NCBI GenBank assembly: GCA_023434825.1
Contig: JAEYSH010000195.1
Location: forward strand, 1-37,834
DNA length: 37,834 nt
Direction of reading: 5' to 3'
DNA from: Methanobacteriota archaeon
GTDB lineage: Archaea > Methanobacteriota > Methanobacteria > Methanobacteriales > Methanobacteriaceae
Shown: piece after piece, positions 1 to 8,005 of the stretch
Position numbering within the stretch: position 1 is the stretch's first letter
Layout of the letters: each line of letters begins with the position of its first letter
Program-made: the position numbers and the translations under genes
The notes under the pieces: generated by a model
Databases searched by the model: none
What the model was told of the DNA's origin: nothing
What the model saw: the letters and a program-made list of their open reading frames with translations, nothing else

Positions 1-1176
1 GTTTTAGACTGGGATTTAAGGAACTATCACGGTTATACTCTATCTGGAACAACTTACAATGCTTATTTAGTTTTTGGTGAAGATAAAACGGTTTTAATTG
101 ACAATACATATCCTGGAACTGGTCCTCAATTATGGGGTAGAATTGAAGATGCATTTAATAAAGAAGGAAAAGATTTAAAAATAGATTATATAATTCAAAA
201 TCACGTAGAAAAGGATCATAGTGGAGCAATAACAGAAATTGTCAAAAAATTCCCAGATGTTCCAATTTACTGCACTCAAAAAGCAATAGAAGGACTAAAA
301 AATCATTATCCGTCCATGGAAAGTGCAAATTTTGAAGTTGTTAAAACAGGCGATCAACTTTCTATAGGTGATAAAACATTTGCATTTTTAGAAGCTCCAA
401 TGTTACATTGGCCAGACAGTATGTTTACATTACTTGTTGAAGATGGAATATTATTTTCTAATGATGCATTTGGGCAACATCTATGTTTTAATAAAAGAAT
501 GGACAATGAAATTTCAGAATATATGTTAATGGATGCAGCTAAAAAATTCTATGCAAATTTAATAACTCCTTTATCCCCTCTGGTTCTTAAAAAATTCAAA
601 GAAGTTGAAGATTTAGCATTACTGGATAAAATTGAAATTATTGCCCCATCACATGGACAGATCTGGACAGATCCAATGAAAATAATCGAAGCATACACTC
701 ATTGGGCTACAGGTAAATGCAAAGACAAGGTAACAATAGTTTATGATACAATGCATGGTTCTACCCAAAAAATGGCGCATGAAATTGCTGAAGGTATCAT
801 TAGTGAAGGAGTCGATGTTTCTATGTATTTCCTCCATTCAGATGAAAGGAGCGAAATTGTTAAAGATATTTTGGACAGTAAAGCTGTCTGTTTTGGGATT
901 CCAACAATTTTTAACAAACCATATCCTAGCATTGGTGATTTAATATTTTATTTAGATGGGTTAAGGTTTGATAGAACTGGATTTAAAAAGTTAGCCTTAA
1001 CTTTTGGCTCAATGGGATGGGCTGGTGGAGCTGTTAAAAAAATTTCCACAGACCTTGAAAATATGGGATTCGAACTTTTTGACTCTAAACAAGTTACATA
1101 TGTTCCTAAAAAGGACGAATTAACTGATTTATATGAATTAGGGAAAAATTTAGGGGCTAAAATCAAAGAAATTTAA
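1..1176 (+). CDS. fprA: F420H2 oxidase FprA (A-type flavoprotein), 5' truncated by window edge
   Basis: This reading frame is open from base 1, so the gene starts outside the window; 391 codons are visible and the family is about 400 residues, so roughly 10-15 are missing. The first part is a metallo-beta-lactamase-like di-iron domain: the HxExDH motif appears as NHVEKDHSGA, and further ligands appear in LHWPDSM, SNDAFGQH and SHGQIW. The last ~150 residues form a flavodoxin domain beginning VTIVYDTMHGSTQKMA, which would bind FMN. In methanogens this family reduces O2 to water with reduced coenzyme F420 and protects the anaerobe from oxygen; that role is inferred from the family. The NO-reducing flavorubredoxin activity of bacterial relatives is the main alternative. 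A T-rich tract follows the stop. Confidence 0.93.
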   Translation, partial: VLDWDLRNYHGYTLSGTTYNAYLVFGEDKTVLIDNTYPGTGPQLWGRIEDAFNKEGKDLKIDYIIQNHVEKDHSGAITEIVKKFPDVPIYCTQKAIEGLKNHYPSMESANFEVVKTGDQLSIGDKTFAFLEAPMLHWPDSMFTLLVEDGILFSNDAFGQHLCFNKRMDNEISEYMLMDAAKKFYANLITPLSPLVLKKFKEVEDLALLDKIEIIAPSHGQIWTDPMKIIEAYTHWATGKCKDKVTIVYDTMHGSTQKMAHEIAEGIISEGVDVSMYFLHSDERSEIVKDILDSKAVCFGIPTIFNKPYPSIGDLIFYLDGLRFDRTGFKKLALTFGSMGWAGGAVKKISTDLENMGFELFDSKQVTYVPKKDELTDLYELGKNLGAKIKEI

Positions 1177-1235
1177 ATATTTCTTTTTTTATTTTTAATT
1201 AATTTTTCAATATTTTTGAAATCATATTATTTCTA
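1177..1235. terminator. T-rich tract between convergent genes
   Basis: Immediately after the fprA stop there are runs such as TTCTTTTTTATTTTTAATTAATTTTTC. Archaeal transcription commonly ends at oligo-T tracts without a strong hairpin, and this one lies between converging genes, so it could serve fprA. There is no clear stem. Confidence 0.4.
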
Positions 1236-1241
1236 ACTTAA

Positions 1242-1685
1242 TCAATTTTTTGATACCAATTCATTTAACCTTTTCATCATTTGTCCAATACCATTACATC
1301 CATCTAATAAATTGATAACCTCTTTTTTTGGAAATAATTCATTAATCATGTCAGTATAAAACTTTCCACCTAAAATTATAACTTTATCATAGTTATTGAG
1401 TTTTTTATCTTTAATCTGTTGACTGAGTGCTTCTTTAGAAATTGGATTTGAATTTTTAATATGAAAACATTCATTATAGGGTCCTTTAATATATTCCTCT
1501 GGAAAAATAAACCCGTATTTAGCTGACATGATACAGTACGAATTATTATACATTTTTTCAGCATATTCAATGCATTTTTTTGTAAAAACACCAGTATATA
1601 AATATTTAGCCTTTATTGAAGTATTTGAAGGATTATTATCCCAAATTTTCCTCTTTCCACAAGATATTATACATAAACTATTCAT
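1242..1685 (-). CDS. DUF6884-family protein
   Basis: A 147-residue soluble protein. The N-terminal ISCGKRKIWD and the central SAKYGFIFPEEYIKGPY are hallmarks of the DUF6884 family, whose members share an SCGK-type loop and an SAKYG motif. The fold may be related to YaaA-like or nucleoside-processing proteins, but no activity is established and I do not assign one. The motif placement (Cys9, Lys11, then SAKYG near residue 55) suggests an active site formed by those two loops. The start is the ATG at 1685. The gene converges with fprA and is divergent from the SnoaL-like gene; nothing ties it to either. Confidence 0.7.
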   Translation of the reverse strand: MNSLCIISCGKRKIWDNNPSNTSIKAKYLYTGVFTKKCIEYAEKMYNNSYCIMSAKYGFIFPEEYIKGPYNECFHIKNSNPISKEALSQQIKDKKLNNYDKVIILGGKFYTDMINELFPKKEVINLLDGCNGIGQMMKRLNELVSKN

Positions 1686-1756
1686 TTTATCGTTGAAATT
1701 TGAAATTTTGAAAATAAACTTTAAATTAATTTTATTTTTCTTATAAGTTATAAGTT

Positions 1757-1772
1757 AACATTTTTAAATGTT
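1757..1772. promoter_or_regulatory. Short palindrome in divergent promoter region
   Basis: AACATTT-TT-AAATGTT is a perfect 7-base inverted repeat with a 2-base spacer. It sits 41 bases upstream of the TTG start at 1813 and 72 bases from the ATG of the divergent DUF6884 gene. A direct duplication of TTATAAG lies just to its left (1741-1754). It could be an operator, but in DNA this AT-rich the repeat could also be chance. Confidence 0.25.
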
Positions 1773-1812
1773 TTTAATCTAATTATTTTTATAAACAATT
1801 TGAGGGAATAAA

Positions 1813-2250
1813 TTGAAATCCGAAAAAAATGTAGAAAAACAGATTATTGAAATATTAAATAGCTATGCAAAAGCTTATGCAAATAAAGACCTGGATTCAA
1901 TGTTGGAATTATTTTTAGATGATCCAGATATAGTTGCAATAGGGACAGGTCAGGATGAATGGGTTTATGGATTTGGAGAACTTAAAGAAGGTTTTAAAAG
2001 AGATATAGCGCAATCTGAAAATATTAATGTTGAATTTGATAATATATCAGTTTCAAATGTAGAAAATGCAGCATGGGCATCATCATATATGAATATGAAT
2101 GCAAAGGTATCTGGAGAAGAAATAATTCTTAGGGGAAGATTAACAACAGTTTTTAAAAAAGTAGAAGATAATTGGTATATTGTGCAATTACATTACTCAT
2201 TACCTGTAGAAGCCCAAAAAGATGGACACTCATTCCCTGAAAGAATTTAA
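1813..2250 (+). CDS. SnoaL-like / NTF2-like domain protein
   Basis: A 145-residue protein of the NTF2-like superfamily (SnoaL_3 type). The N-terminal helix (EIILNSYAKAYANKDLDSMLELF-like pattern) followed by DDPDIVAIGTGQDEWVYG and alternating beta strands ending in WYIVQLHYSLP is typical of the cone-shaped fold that binds a small ligand or catalyses steroid-isomerase-like chemistry. Family members are functionally diverse, so no substrate is named. The start is TTG at 1813, chosen because GAGGGA lies 5-6 bases upstream and no ATG fits better. The gene stands alone, converging with the metallophosphoesterase 11 bases away. Confidence 0.75.
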   Translation: MKSEKNVEKQIIEILNSYAKAYANKDLDSMLELFLDDPDIVAIGTGQDEWVYGFGELKEGFKRDIAQSENINVEFDNISVSNVENAAWASSYMNMNAKVSGEEIILRGRLTTVFKKVEDNWYIVQLHYSLPVEAQKDGHSFPERI

Positions 2251-2261
2251 TTAGTTCAGAT

Positions 2262-3101
2262 TTATTCAGTAGATTTGAGGTTGAAAACTGTAATTTCCGG
2301 CGAACAATTTATTCTAATCCAGAAAATATTTGTTCCAAGTCCCCTGTTGGTGTACTGTATCATGTTTCCTACATTATATTTTCCAACAGGGTATTTTAAA
2401 AACTGAGATCCCCTTATAAAAGTTCCAATTCCAGGTATAACAAACTGTCCGCCGTGAGAATGGCCAGAAAGTTGTAAACTAAATCTTCCTGTTGTTGAAC
2501 TTATATCTGCAAAATCAGGTTCATGTGCAAGTAGTATTGCGGGATTATCATCAGGTAATTTATCCATTACTAAATCAAGTCTATGTTTATTTAGCATAAC
2601 ACTATCTACACCTGCAAAATGAATTTCAGCATCCCCCTGTTTTAGAGTATAAACATCATTACTTATATCGATGACATTACTATCTATAAGTGATTTACGT
2701 ATCTTATCTGCTCCCAACCAGTGGTCATGATTTCCTAAAACAGCGATAGAATCATAATTTGGAGATAATAAAGATAAACAGCCAGTTAAGTCATCTAATA
2801 AATGATCTATAGAATAGGAAACAAAATCTCCAGTTATAGCAACAATATCCGGATCTTGTTGATTTACAAGCTCCATTACCCCTTTTAAACGATCGATTGA
2901 AATCCATTGTCCAAGATGTATATCTGTAATCTGTACTATTTTCAACTCATCAAAAATAGGATCTAAGTCCGGAATATTAACATCTATTGGAACTACTTCA
3001 AAATGGCTAGAATTAAAGTTATATAAACCCATTTTATCCATATATTTAGACATTTTAAGCTGTATTTTCTCTCTAATTCTAAAATTTTTTGTATCAGCCA
3101 T
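2262..3101 (-). CDS. Calcineurin-like metallophosphoesterase (YaeI-type)
   Basis: All metal-binding motifs of the calcineurin-like superfamily are present (numbering from the ATG at 3101): DIH (60-62), GDF (91-93), GNHDHW (123-128), AHEP (192-195) and GHSHGGQ (213-219). This order and the short linker resemble YaeI-type phosphodiesterases, membrane-associated in some bacteria; no transmembrane segment is seen here. The natural substrate cannot be read from sequence. A TTG at 3119 would extend it by six residues and overlap the upstream gene by 11 bases; the ATG at 3101 leaves a 7-base gap and looks more likely. It is cotranscribed with the small gene upstream. Confidence 0.85.
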   Translation of the reverse strand: MADTKNFRIREKIQLKMSKYMDKMGLYNFNSSHFEVVPIDVNIPDLDPIFDELKIVQITDIHLGQWISIDRLKGVMELVNQQDPDIVAITGDFVSYSIDHLLDDLTGCLSLLSPNYDSIAVLGNHDHWLGADKIRKSLIDSNVIDISNDVYTLKQGDAEIHFAGVDSVMLNKHRLDLVMDKLPDDNPAILLAHEPDFADISSTTGRFSLQLSGHSHGGQFVIPGIGTFIRGSQFLKYPVGKYNVGNMIQYTNRGLGTNIFWIRINCSPEITVFNLKSTE

Positions 3102-3108
3102 ATTTTCA

Positions 3109-3387
3109 CTAATCCTCAAGAATACTAAGTAAATATGCAGTCATTTCGATTTCTTCTCTTGCTATAAAGTCCTGCCGACGGTATCTAGACTCATCACTTC
3201 CAAATGGGAAGTATCCTTCATCAAAATAAATAGTTATAACTAATTCTCCAGATTTAACCTCTGTTTTATCTTCAATTTTATTTTCCAGTTTATCCAGAGT
3301 ACCTTTATCAATACCAAAAACCCTATATTTTACATAATATTTTTTTGGATCTTCTGAAAGTCCATAATCTGTTATTTTTACTTCCAT
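3109..3387 (-). CDS. Small conserved methanobacterial protein (possibly DUF5750)
   Basis: A 92-residue acidic protein, MEVKITDYGLSEDPKKYYV at the start, with alternating strands and a C-terminal helix. I think it matches the methanobacterial DUF5750 family, but this is from memory and is tentative. The ATG at 3387 is preceded by GGAG with a 7-base spacer. It is the first gene of a two-gene unit with the metallophosphoesterase, whose start lies within about 10 bases of its TAG stop, so the two are probably translated together. No catalytic motif is visible. Confidence 0.65.
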   Translation of the reverse strand: MEVKITDYGLSEDPKKYYVKYRVFGIDKGTLDKLENKIEDKTEVKSGELVITIYFDEGYFPFGSDESRYRRQDFIAREEIEMTAYLLSILED

Positions 3388-3461
3388 TTTTAGGCTCCAG
3401 AGTATATTATTACTTTATTTAATTTAAATAATTATATATAAATCTAAATTAAAATATTCAG

Positions 3462-4424
3462 CTAAATATTGCTCAAAAACTCTTCTATTACCTTTTCTGC
3501 TTTTTTTATTTCACTGGATCCTAAATGGCCTAATTCAGAATCATATAAAAAGAGTTTTGAACCTTCAATCAACTTTGATAGAGGGATTGTGTCAGTTTGC
3601 GGTGGAAAATAAAGATCTTGATTAACTCCAATAATAAGTGTTTTTGCTTTAATTTTATGTAACAGAGATGTGACATCATATGAAAATGTAGCTTCATTTC
3701 GCCAGATGATGTCATTAGCATCTAATTCAGCACCTTCTTTTTTCATATGCTCAATAGATTCGATTATATCTTCATCTCCACATTCTTTATAATATTCATC
3801 CGATAATCCAAATAGATATAAGAACATAGAAGCATTCTGGCAACCTAATGTAGGATTATTTTCATATTTACCGTTTTGATACTCTGGATCTTCTTTAATA
3901 TATGAATTCATCAAATAAGAAATTGCATAATTTTTACCTTTTGCATTATGACTTGTATTAATCAGAATAATAAAATCCATGAAGTCTGGATAATTTACTG
4001 CCCATTCAAGTGCTTGAAAACCACCCATGGAATTTCCAATTATTCCCTTGATGTGTTCTATATTAAAGCATTCTTTTAAAAACAAATAAATTACATTTGC
4101 CATGTCTTTAATGGTATATTTTGGAAAATTAGGCCCTAAACCTGAATTTGATGGACAAGATGAACCCGGAGACCCTAAAGAGGTAGGACAGATTAGAAAA
4201 TATTTATCTGTATCAATTGGCTTTTGGGGCCCAGTTATGTCCTTAATTCGTTTAACAGATGTATAATCCCCAGATGAACCATGAAAATATAGAACAGCGT
4301 TTGTAATTTTTCCAGATTCATCTATTTCTTTTGTACCCATTGTATTATATTCTATTTTTAATTGCGGTAATATAAATTGAGATTCAAATTTAAAATTTTT
4401 TAATGTGAAATATTCAGGCGCCAT
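3462..4424 (-). CDS. Alpha/beta hydrolase, homoserine O-acetyltransferase (MetX)-like
   Basis: A 320-residue alpha/beta-hydrolase. The nucleophile elbow GNSMGGFQALEWA (Ser132) has the double glycine and following helix typical of MetX/HTA acyltransferases. The probable acid is Asp270 in GVNQDLYFP and the histidine is His300 in ELGHLGS. An oxyanion loop appears in YFHGSSGDY (46-54). The N-terminal half differs from classical MetX, so transfer of an acetyl or succinyl group to homoserine is not certain; a hydrolase with a different acyl substrate is equally possible. No other methionine gene is adjacent. The ATG at 4424 has GAGGT six bases upstream. Confidence 0.75.
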   Translation of the reverse strand: MAPEYFTLKNFKFESQFILPQLKIEYNTMGTKEIDESGKITNAVLYFHGSSGDYTSVKRIKDITGPQKPIDTDKYFLICPTSLGSPGSSCPSNSGLGPNFPKYTIKDMANVIYLFLKECFNIEHIKGIIGNSMGGFQALEWAVNYPDFMDFIILINTSHNAKGKNYAISYLMNSYIKEDPEYQNGKYENNPTLGCQNASMFLYLFGLSDEYYKECGDEDIIESIEHMKKEGAELDANDIIWRNEATFSYDVTSLLHKIKAKTLIIGVNQDLYFPPQTDTIPLSKLIEGSKLFLYDSELGHLGSSEIKKAEKVIEEFLSNI

Positions 4425-4479
4425 AAATTTACCTCATATTTGTAATTCAAAATAAATAGTTTAAATAAATTATTATTAT

Positions 4480-5343
4480 TCATTCAGTAGCAGAAAAGCG
4501 ATATGCACACTTAGATGAACCCTTAGTTATCTTTGAAGTTTCTTCAATCTTCCCCTGAAGATTTAACCATTTAAAGCTCCTGTTAATCATAGAAGAGCAA
4601 TTTATGCAGAATAAAGGATTTTTTTCTGCATTATCTATCCATGGGCAGTTATAAAACTCCAGGACCCAAGAATTATCATCTTCTACAATCCTACTTTTAA
4701 TCCCAAACTGGTTAAATAGTTTAGATATCCATGTGAGATAACATTGGAATAATAGAATTTCATCAGATTCAAATAAATCTAAATCATGTTTATTTAGACT
4801 TTTTTTAAATTGAGGGAGCATTTCTTTCTCAAAACTATTTTCAAATGTCTCAAGAAGCTCATTTTTAATTTCTTCTTCAGAATAATTCGTTGATTTATTA
4901 ATACTATCAACAATGAAATTGTAATAATCTTCCATTAGTTTATTTTTAATTAATTCTTTCCTATTTTCTTCTGCTTTATGCCTATAAAGAGCCATTTCAA
5001 TATTAGCCTTTAATTCTGCATCACTAAAAGGTTTAATTAAATAACCATAAGGCTCAGTTATCATGGCCTTTTCTAAAATCTCATCATCAGCATAAGCAGT
5101 TAAATAAATAATAGGAACATTAAAGCGATTTGTTATTTCAAGTGCAGCTTCAATACCATTCATTTCTCCTTTAAGGACAATATCCATTAAAACTAAATCT
5201 GGTTTATATATTTCAGATTTACTAATTGCTTGAGGTCCTGTAGATGCTATGTCCACTACAGTGTATCCCATAGTTTCCAGATTCTTTTTTATTCCACTTG
5301 CTATGATCCGCTCATCCTCAACTATTAGAATTTTAGCTGCCAA
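4480..5343 (-). CDS. Response regulator with MetOD1 output domain
   Basis: Residues 1-125 form a receiver domain: acidic pocket EDE (9-11), phosphoacceptor Asp54 in LVLMDIVLKGE, YLTAYA and GYLIKPF. A charged helix links it to a C-terminal domain (about 145-287) that I recognise as the methanogen output domain MetOD1. This domain has Cys233 (CPW), Cys246 and Cys249 (FCINC) and Cys279, a pattern able to hold a metal or iron-sulfur centre. There is no DNA-binding or diguanylate cyclase domain. The start is TTG at 5343 with GGGGGAT upstream. No kinase gene adjoins, so its partner is unknown. A related protein lies at 34325-35569 with the same cysteine spacing. Confidence 0.85.
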   Translation of the reverse strand: MAAKILIVEDERIIASGIKKNLETMGYTVVDIASTGPQAISKSEIYKPDLVLMDIVLKGEMNGIEAALEITNRFNVPIIYLTAYADDEILEKAMITEPYGYLIKPFSDAELKANIEMALYRHKAEENRKELIKNKLMEDYYNFIVDSINKSTNYSEEEIKNELLETFENSFEKEMLPQFKKSLNKHDLDLFESDEILLFQCYLTWISKLFNQFGIKSRIVEDDNSWVLEFYNCPWIDNAEKNPLFCINCSSMINRSFKWLNLQGKIEETSKITKGSSKCAYRFSATE

Positions 5344-5937
5344 TTTTATCCCCCTTTAAATAATTATATTTAGGTAATAATCCTTTAAATATCATTCTAT
5401 AACGTTAGTTTAAACATTAATAATTAAAATAATTAACAACAAATTTTATTATATAAATTAATTAAAGATTTAAACATAAATTTTTAAAATTTAATTTAAT
5501 ATTACATATTATAAAGTTTATAGGAATAATAAAAAATTGAATAACGATATATAAAGCTAAACATTCATTTCAGTTAAATAGGAACAATTTAGAAAAGATA
5601 TTATTATTTAGCCTTAGCAAAATAAATAAATTGTTATAAATTACCCTATATCTACCATTTAGGGTATATGGGATGATATAAATATGGACATTAAACTAAA
5701 ATTTTTTAATATGCAATTAAATAAATTTTTAAAGACTTATCTTTTAGATTTGAATATTTTTTTTACTTCGTAATATAAATGTTTAACGAAGTATATTTAA
5801 CTAATTTTGAAGAATTCTAAATCAGATAGTCATACTTAGTTAACTTGAAATAATAATAAAATTATAATATTAATTATTATATTTTGAATTAAATTAAACT
5901 GAATTGTATAAATCAGTTAAATTTGTGAAGTGATTCT
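5344..5937. other. Gene-poor intergenic region (about 590 bases)
   Basis: Very AT-rich and without a convincing gene. It holds the upstream region of the TTG-started response regulator, a short inverted repeat (TACCCT/AGGGTA, 5642-5666), a longer one (5764-5793), and a 29-codon frame from ATG 5684 to TAA 5773 that I do not accept as a gene. No tRNA-like or box C/D-like structure was found by eye. Confidence 0.6.
5764..5793. promoter_or_regulatory. 8-base inverted repeat, candidate operator
   Basis: TACTTCGT, 14 bases, ACGAAGTA: a perfect 8-base inverted repeat whose half-site centres are 22 bases apart, close to two helical turns, as expected for a dimeric regulator. The CG step in each arm stands out against the surrounding AT-rich DNA. 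It lies about 145 bases upstream of the ATG at 5938. The function is inferred only from symmetry. Confidence 0.35.
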
Positions 5938-6213
5938 ATGTTAACTTTAAATAGAAACATAAATGAAAATATATTTGAATTTACTGATAATTGATGGCTT
6001 TTTAACAGCATGGATGAAATTAATACAGAGTTGAATGAATATAAAGATAATGCTTACCTGGACAAAGAAAATAGTAATAGAAATGAAATATACATTATCC
6101 TAGAGCTTGATTTAGAAAAATATGACTTGACTGAGTCAAATAAAGTAAATCAAATTGAACAATTTAAAGATTATTATGATAAAATTACTGAGAATATTAA
6201 AAATAGGGTCTAA
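5938..6213 (+). pseudogene. Small hypothetical frame interrupted by in-frame TGA
   Basis: An ATG at 5938, preceded by AGTGAT, opens a frame that reads 18 codons to a TGA at 5992-5994. The same frame then continues through ATG 6010 to the TAA at 6211-6213. Without the TGA it would encode about 91 residues. The ATG at 6010 alone gives 67 residues (MDEINTELNEYKDNAY...) but has no ribosome binding site. The protein is charged, low in hydrophobics and not recognised. It may be a decaying gene, a sequencing error, or an 18-codon peptide followed by a separate small frame. Selenocysteine is unlikely, since no SECIS-like structure or selenoprotein context is seen. Confidence 0.35.
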
Positions 6214-6222
6214 ATTACAGCT

Positions 6223-6548
6223 ATGGAGGCTTTAAAATTTCAAAAGTAGAATTTAATGTGGTAAACATAAAAAATTGCCTTTGTCCAGAATGCGGGGTTC
6301 AAAAAGATAGTATCTGTGTAGAAGGGAAAAAAAGGATAATGCTTGAGATAGCATGGAGCAGTGAAAGTGGAATATATTTTGAAAGAGACAGAGTTCCTGG
6401 AATGTATTGTTCAACAGGAGAAGCACTCTGTAAAGATTTAAATCCAAAAAGAAAATGCATATGCAATGAATGCACTGTTTGGAATGAATACAATTTAAAA
6501 GAGGGAGAACCTGAAATTTATTTCTGTCAAAATGGTAAAAGCAGATAA
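6223..6548 (+). CDS. DUF2769 cysteine-rich protein, 5' end apparently frameshifted
   Basis: The cysteine pattern is that of DUF2769, a family known mainly from methanogens: CLCPECGVQ near the N-terminus, GMYCSTGEALCKDL in the middle and CICNECTVW followed by YFCQNGK. The eight cysteines suggest metal or cluster binding; no function is established. The clean frame begins at GTG 6258 with no ribosome binding site. An ATG at 6223 starts MEALKFQK and then hits TAG at 6247; adding one base near the A-run at 6242-6245 would join it to VEFNVVNIKNC in the downstream frame, giving a natural family N-terminus. Alternatively the GGAGG at 6225-6229 could drive an ATT start at 6237. Confidence 0.7.
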
Positions 6549-6552
6549 TGGA

Positions 6553-7215
6553 CTAAATCTTATCTAATTCCTTCAAAATCTCCATAAAAATTGATTTTGT
6601 AATTTCACCTTCATCCAAATAAGATTTAACTTCAAATGCGATTGATTTTTTATTAATATCGCTGTTATTATTCTTAAGAGCAGTATAAGCACGTTTTAAA
6701 TAAATATTATTTTTAGTTAAAGATTCTATTTTAGATAATTCAGTTCTAGGGGAATCTAAAATTTGAGCATCTAAAACTTCTAAGTTTACATACCTTGCAC
6801 CAGGTTTCCATGATTGAACAGCTTTAATTTTAACTTCAGCAACATTTTCATTAATGTTATCTTTAAATGTTTCAAATTTAACAGAGTAACTATCTACTTT
6901 GTTTCTTGGAGCTTTATTTAAAACATGATTCATGCTATCGACTAAAGTATAAATTCTACTTTCTTTTTCACCATAAATATTTCCATTTTCAGGATAATAG
7001 GAAGGTATAATACCGCAAATCCACTTTATTTGATTTTCATGGTCGGTTAATATAACAAAAAATTCAAAAACATCTTTATTGTTTATTTTTCTCTCCTTTA
7101 TATCTCCAATATGAATTTCACCTTCAATTTCTTCTCCAGGTTCAAGTTCACTTAAAAATTTGGTTTTGTATTCTTCTTTATTTTTATCCCCTTTTTTAAT
7201 TCCTAAATCAACCAT
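6553..7215 (-). CDS. Conserved hypothetical protein, possible OB-fold N-terminal half
   Basis: A 220-residue protein that I do not recognise. Residues 20-75 (EEIEGEIHIGDIKERKI, FEFFVILTDHENQIKWICG) alternate hydrophobic strands with a conserved-looking turn, as in OB folds of nucleic-acid-binding proteins; this is a structural guess. The last ~55 residues are helical and charged. There are no cysteine pairs, membrane segments or catalytic motifs. The ATG at 7215 is preceded by a GGGGAT sequence. It follows the 7281-7574 gene on the same strand after 65 bases and converges with DUF2769, 4 bases away. Confidence 0.6.
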   Translation of the reverse strand: MVDLGIKKGDKNKEEYKTKFLSELEPGEEIEGEIHIGDIKERKINNKDVFEFFVILTDHENQIKWICGIIPSYYPENGNIYGEKESRIYTLVDSMNHVLNKAPRNKVDSYSVKFETFKDNINENVAEVKIKAVQSWKPGARYVNLEVLDAQILDSPRTELSKIESLTKNNIYLKRAYTALKNNNSDINKKSIAFEVKSYLDEGEITKSIFMEILKELDKI

Positions 7216-7280
7216 AGAATCCCCATGTTATTATATATTTTAAATATAATAAGAATTTAGGAAAAAAATTAAAATATGAA

Positions 7281-7574
7281 TTATTCTTCCTCTTCAAAAT
7301 GCTTAATATTTTCAAGTGGAATTTTTGTTTTAATAATATTACATCCAGAAGTAACAGTTTGGACAAATGAAATATCAGATCCAAAAATTTCTTCTAATTC
7401 GGCAAGATAAGAAAGCTTAAGCTTAAAATCGCGGGACAATTCAACATAGATATATAGATTGTTACGAATTTCTCCTTCAAATGTATCTTCCCTTTGAACA
7501 AGCTTTATTACAGGATTTCCATCTTTTAAATCATTTAAAATCATATATATTATATTATCTAATCTTTCAATCAT
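7281..7574 (-). CDS. Small conserved hypothetical protein
   Basis: A 97-residue acidic protein of unknown function, MIERLDNIIYMILNDLKDG at the start, with a mixed helix and strand pattern and an acidic tail. I chose the ATG at 7574 because GGGGAG lies six bases upstream; the ATG at 7580 touches the GGGGAG directly and would leave no spacer. It precedes the 6553-7215 gene and may be cotranscribed with it. Confidence 0.6.
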   Translation of the reverse strand: MIERLDNIIYMILNDLKDGNPVIKLVQREDTFEGEIRNNLYIYVELSRDFKLKLSYLAELEEIFGSDISFVQTVTSGCNIIKTKIPLENIKHFEEEE

Positions 7575-8005
7575 ATTCATCTCCCCTAATTAATTTTTAT
7601 AATAATTAACGTACTTAAATATTTTAAAAAGAATTTATATTTTATTATAAATATTTTTAAGCAGTTCAATAATCATTAAATGATTATTTTTCTTTTATAT
7701 ATAGTTTATAATTCTTATTTTTTTATATAGATTCACAAAACTATTATTTTTTATCATAGAATTTTTAAAACTAAGTATAAATGAATTGTAACATATATAT
7801 GTAACAGTTGATTTATAATATTTTTATCAATTATGAATTATTAGAAGGAGATTTTATTAAAATTTTTTAATTAATAATTTATTACCCAATTATTATTATT
7901 TATAAATAACAATGCTTTTTATAGGTTAGTTTTATATAGTAGTTTAAAAACTAATTAAATAAAAAGAGATTAATTTTAGAACAAAAAATTAATTTGGTGA
8001 TTATT
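7575..8005. other. Intergenic region (about 430 bases)
   Basis: No gene is supported here. It is strongly AT-rich, contains a 13-base-spaced direct repeat of TGTAACA (7787-7806) and an isolated AAGGAG at 7845-7850 with no reading frame of useful length behind it. It must hold the promoters of the two divergent genes on either side. Confidence 0.6.
7787..7806. repeat. Direct repeat TGTAACA with central palindrome
   Basis: TGTAACA-TATATA-TGTAACA: two exact copies 13 bases apart, with ACATATATATGT (7791-7802) forming a 12-base palindrome across the middle. It lies 200 bases upstream of the ATG at 8006. It could be a regulator site or simply low-complexity DNA. Confidence 0.3.

Noticed and set aside
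5684..5773. A 29-codon frame (MDIKLKFFNMQLNKFLKTYL...) with a GGGATGAT sequence upstream.
   Set aside because: Very short, AT-driven composition and its binding site is poor; no recognisable motif. A candidate operator overlaps its end.
7845..7850. An AAGGAG sequence resembling a strong ribosome binding site.
   Set aside because: No start codon or reading frame longer than a few codons follows it on the plus strand.
5344..8005. tRNA, CRISPR or box C/D-like RNA in the gene-poor stretch.
   Set aside because: No GTTCRANYC-type loop, spaced direct repeats or RUGAUGA/CUGA pairs were found by eye; the DNA is plain AT-rich intergenic sequence.
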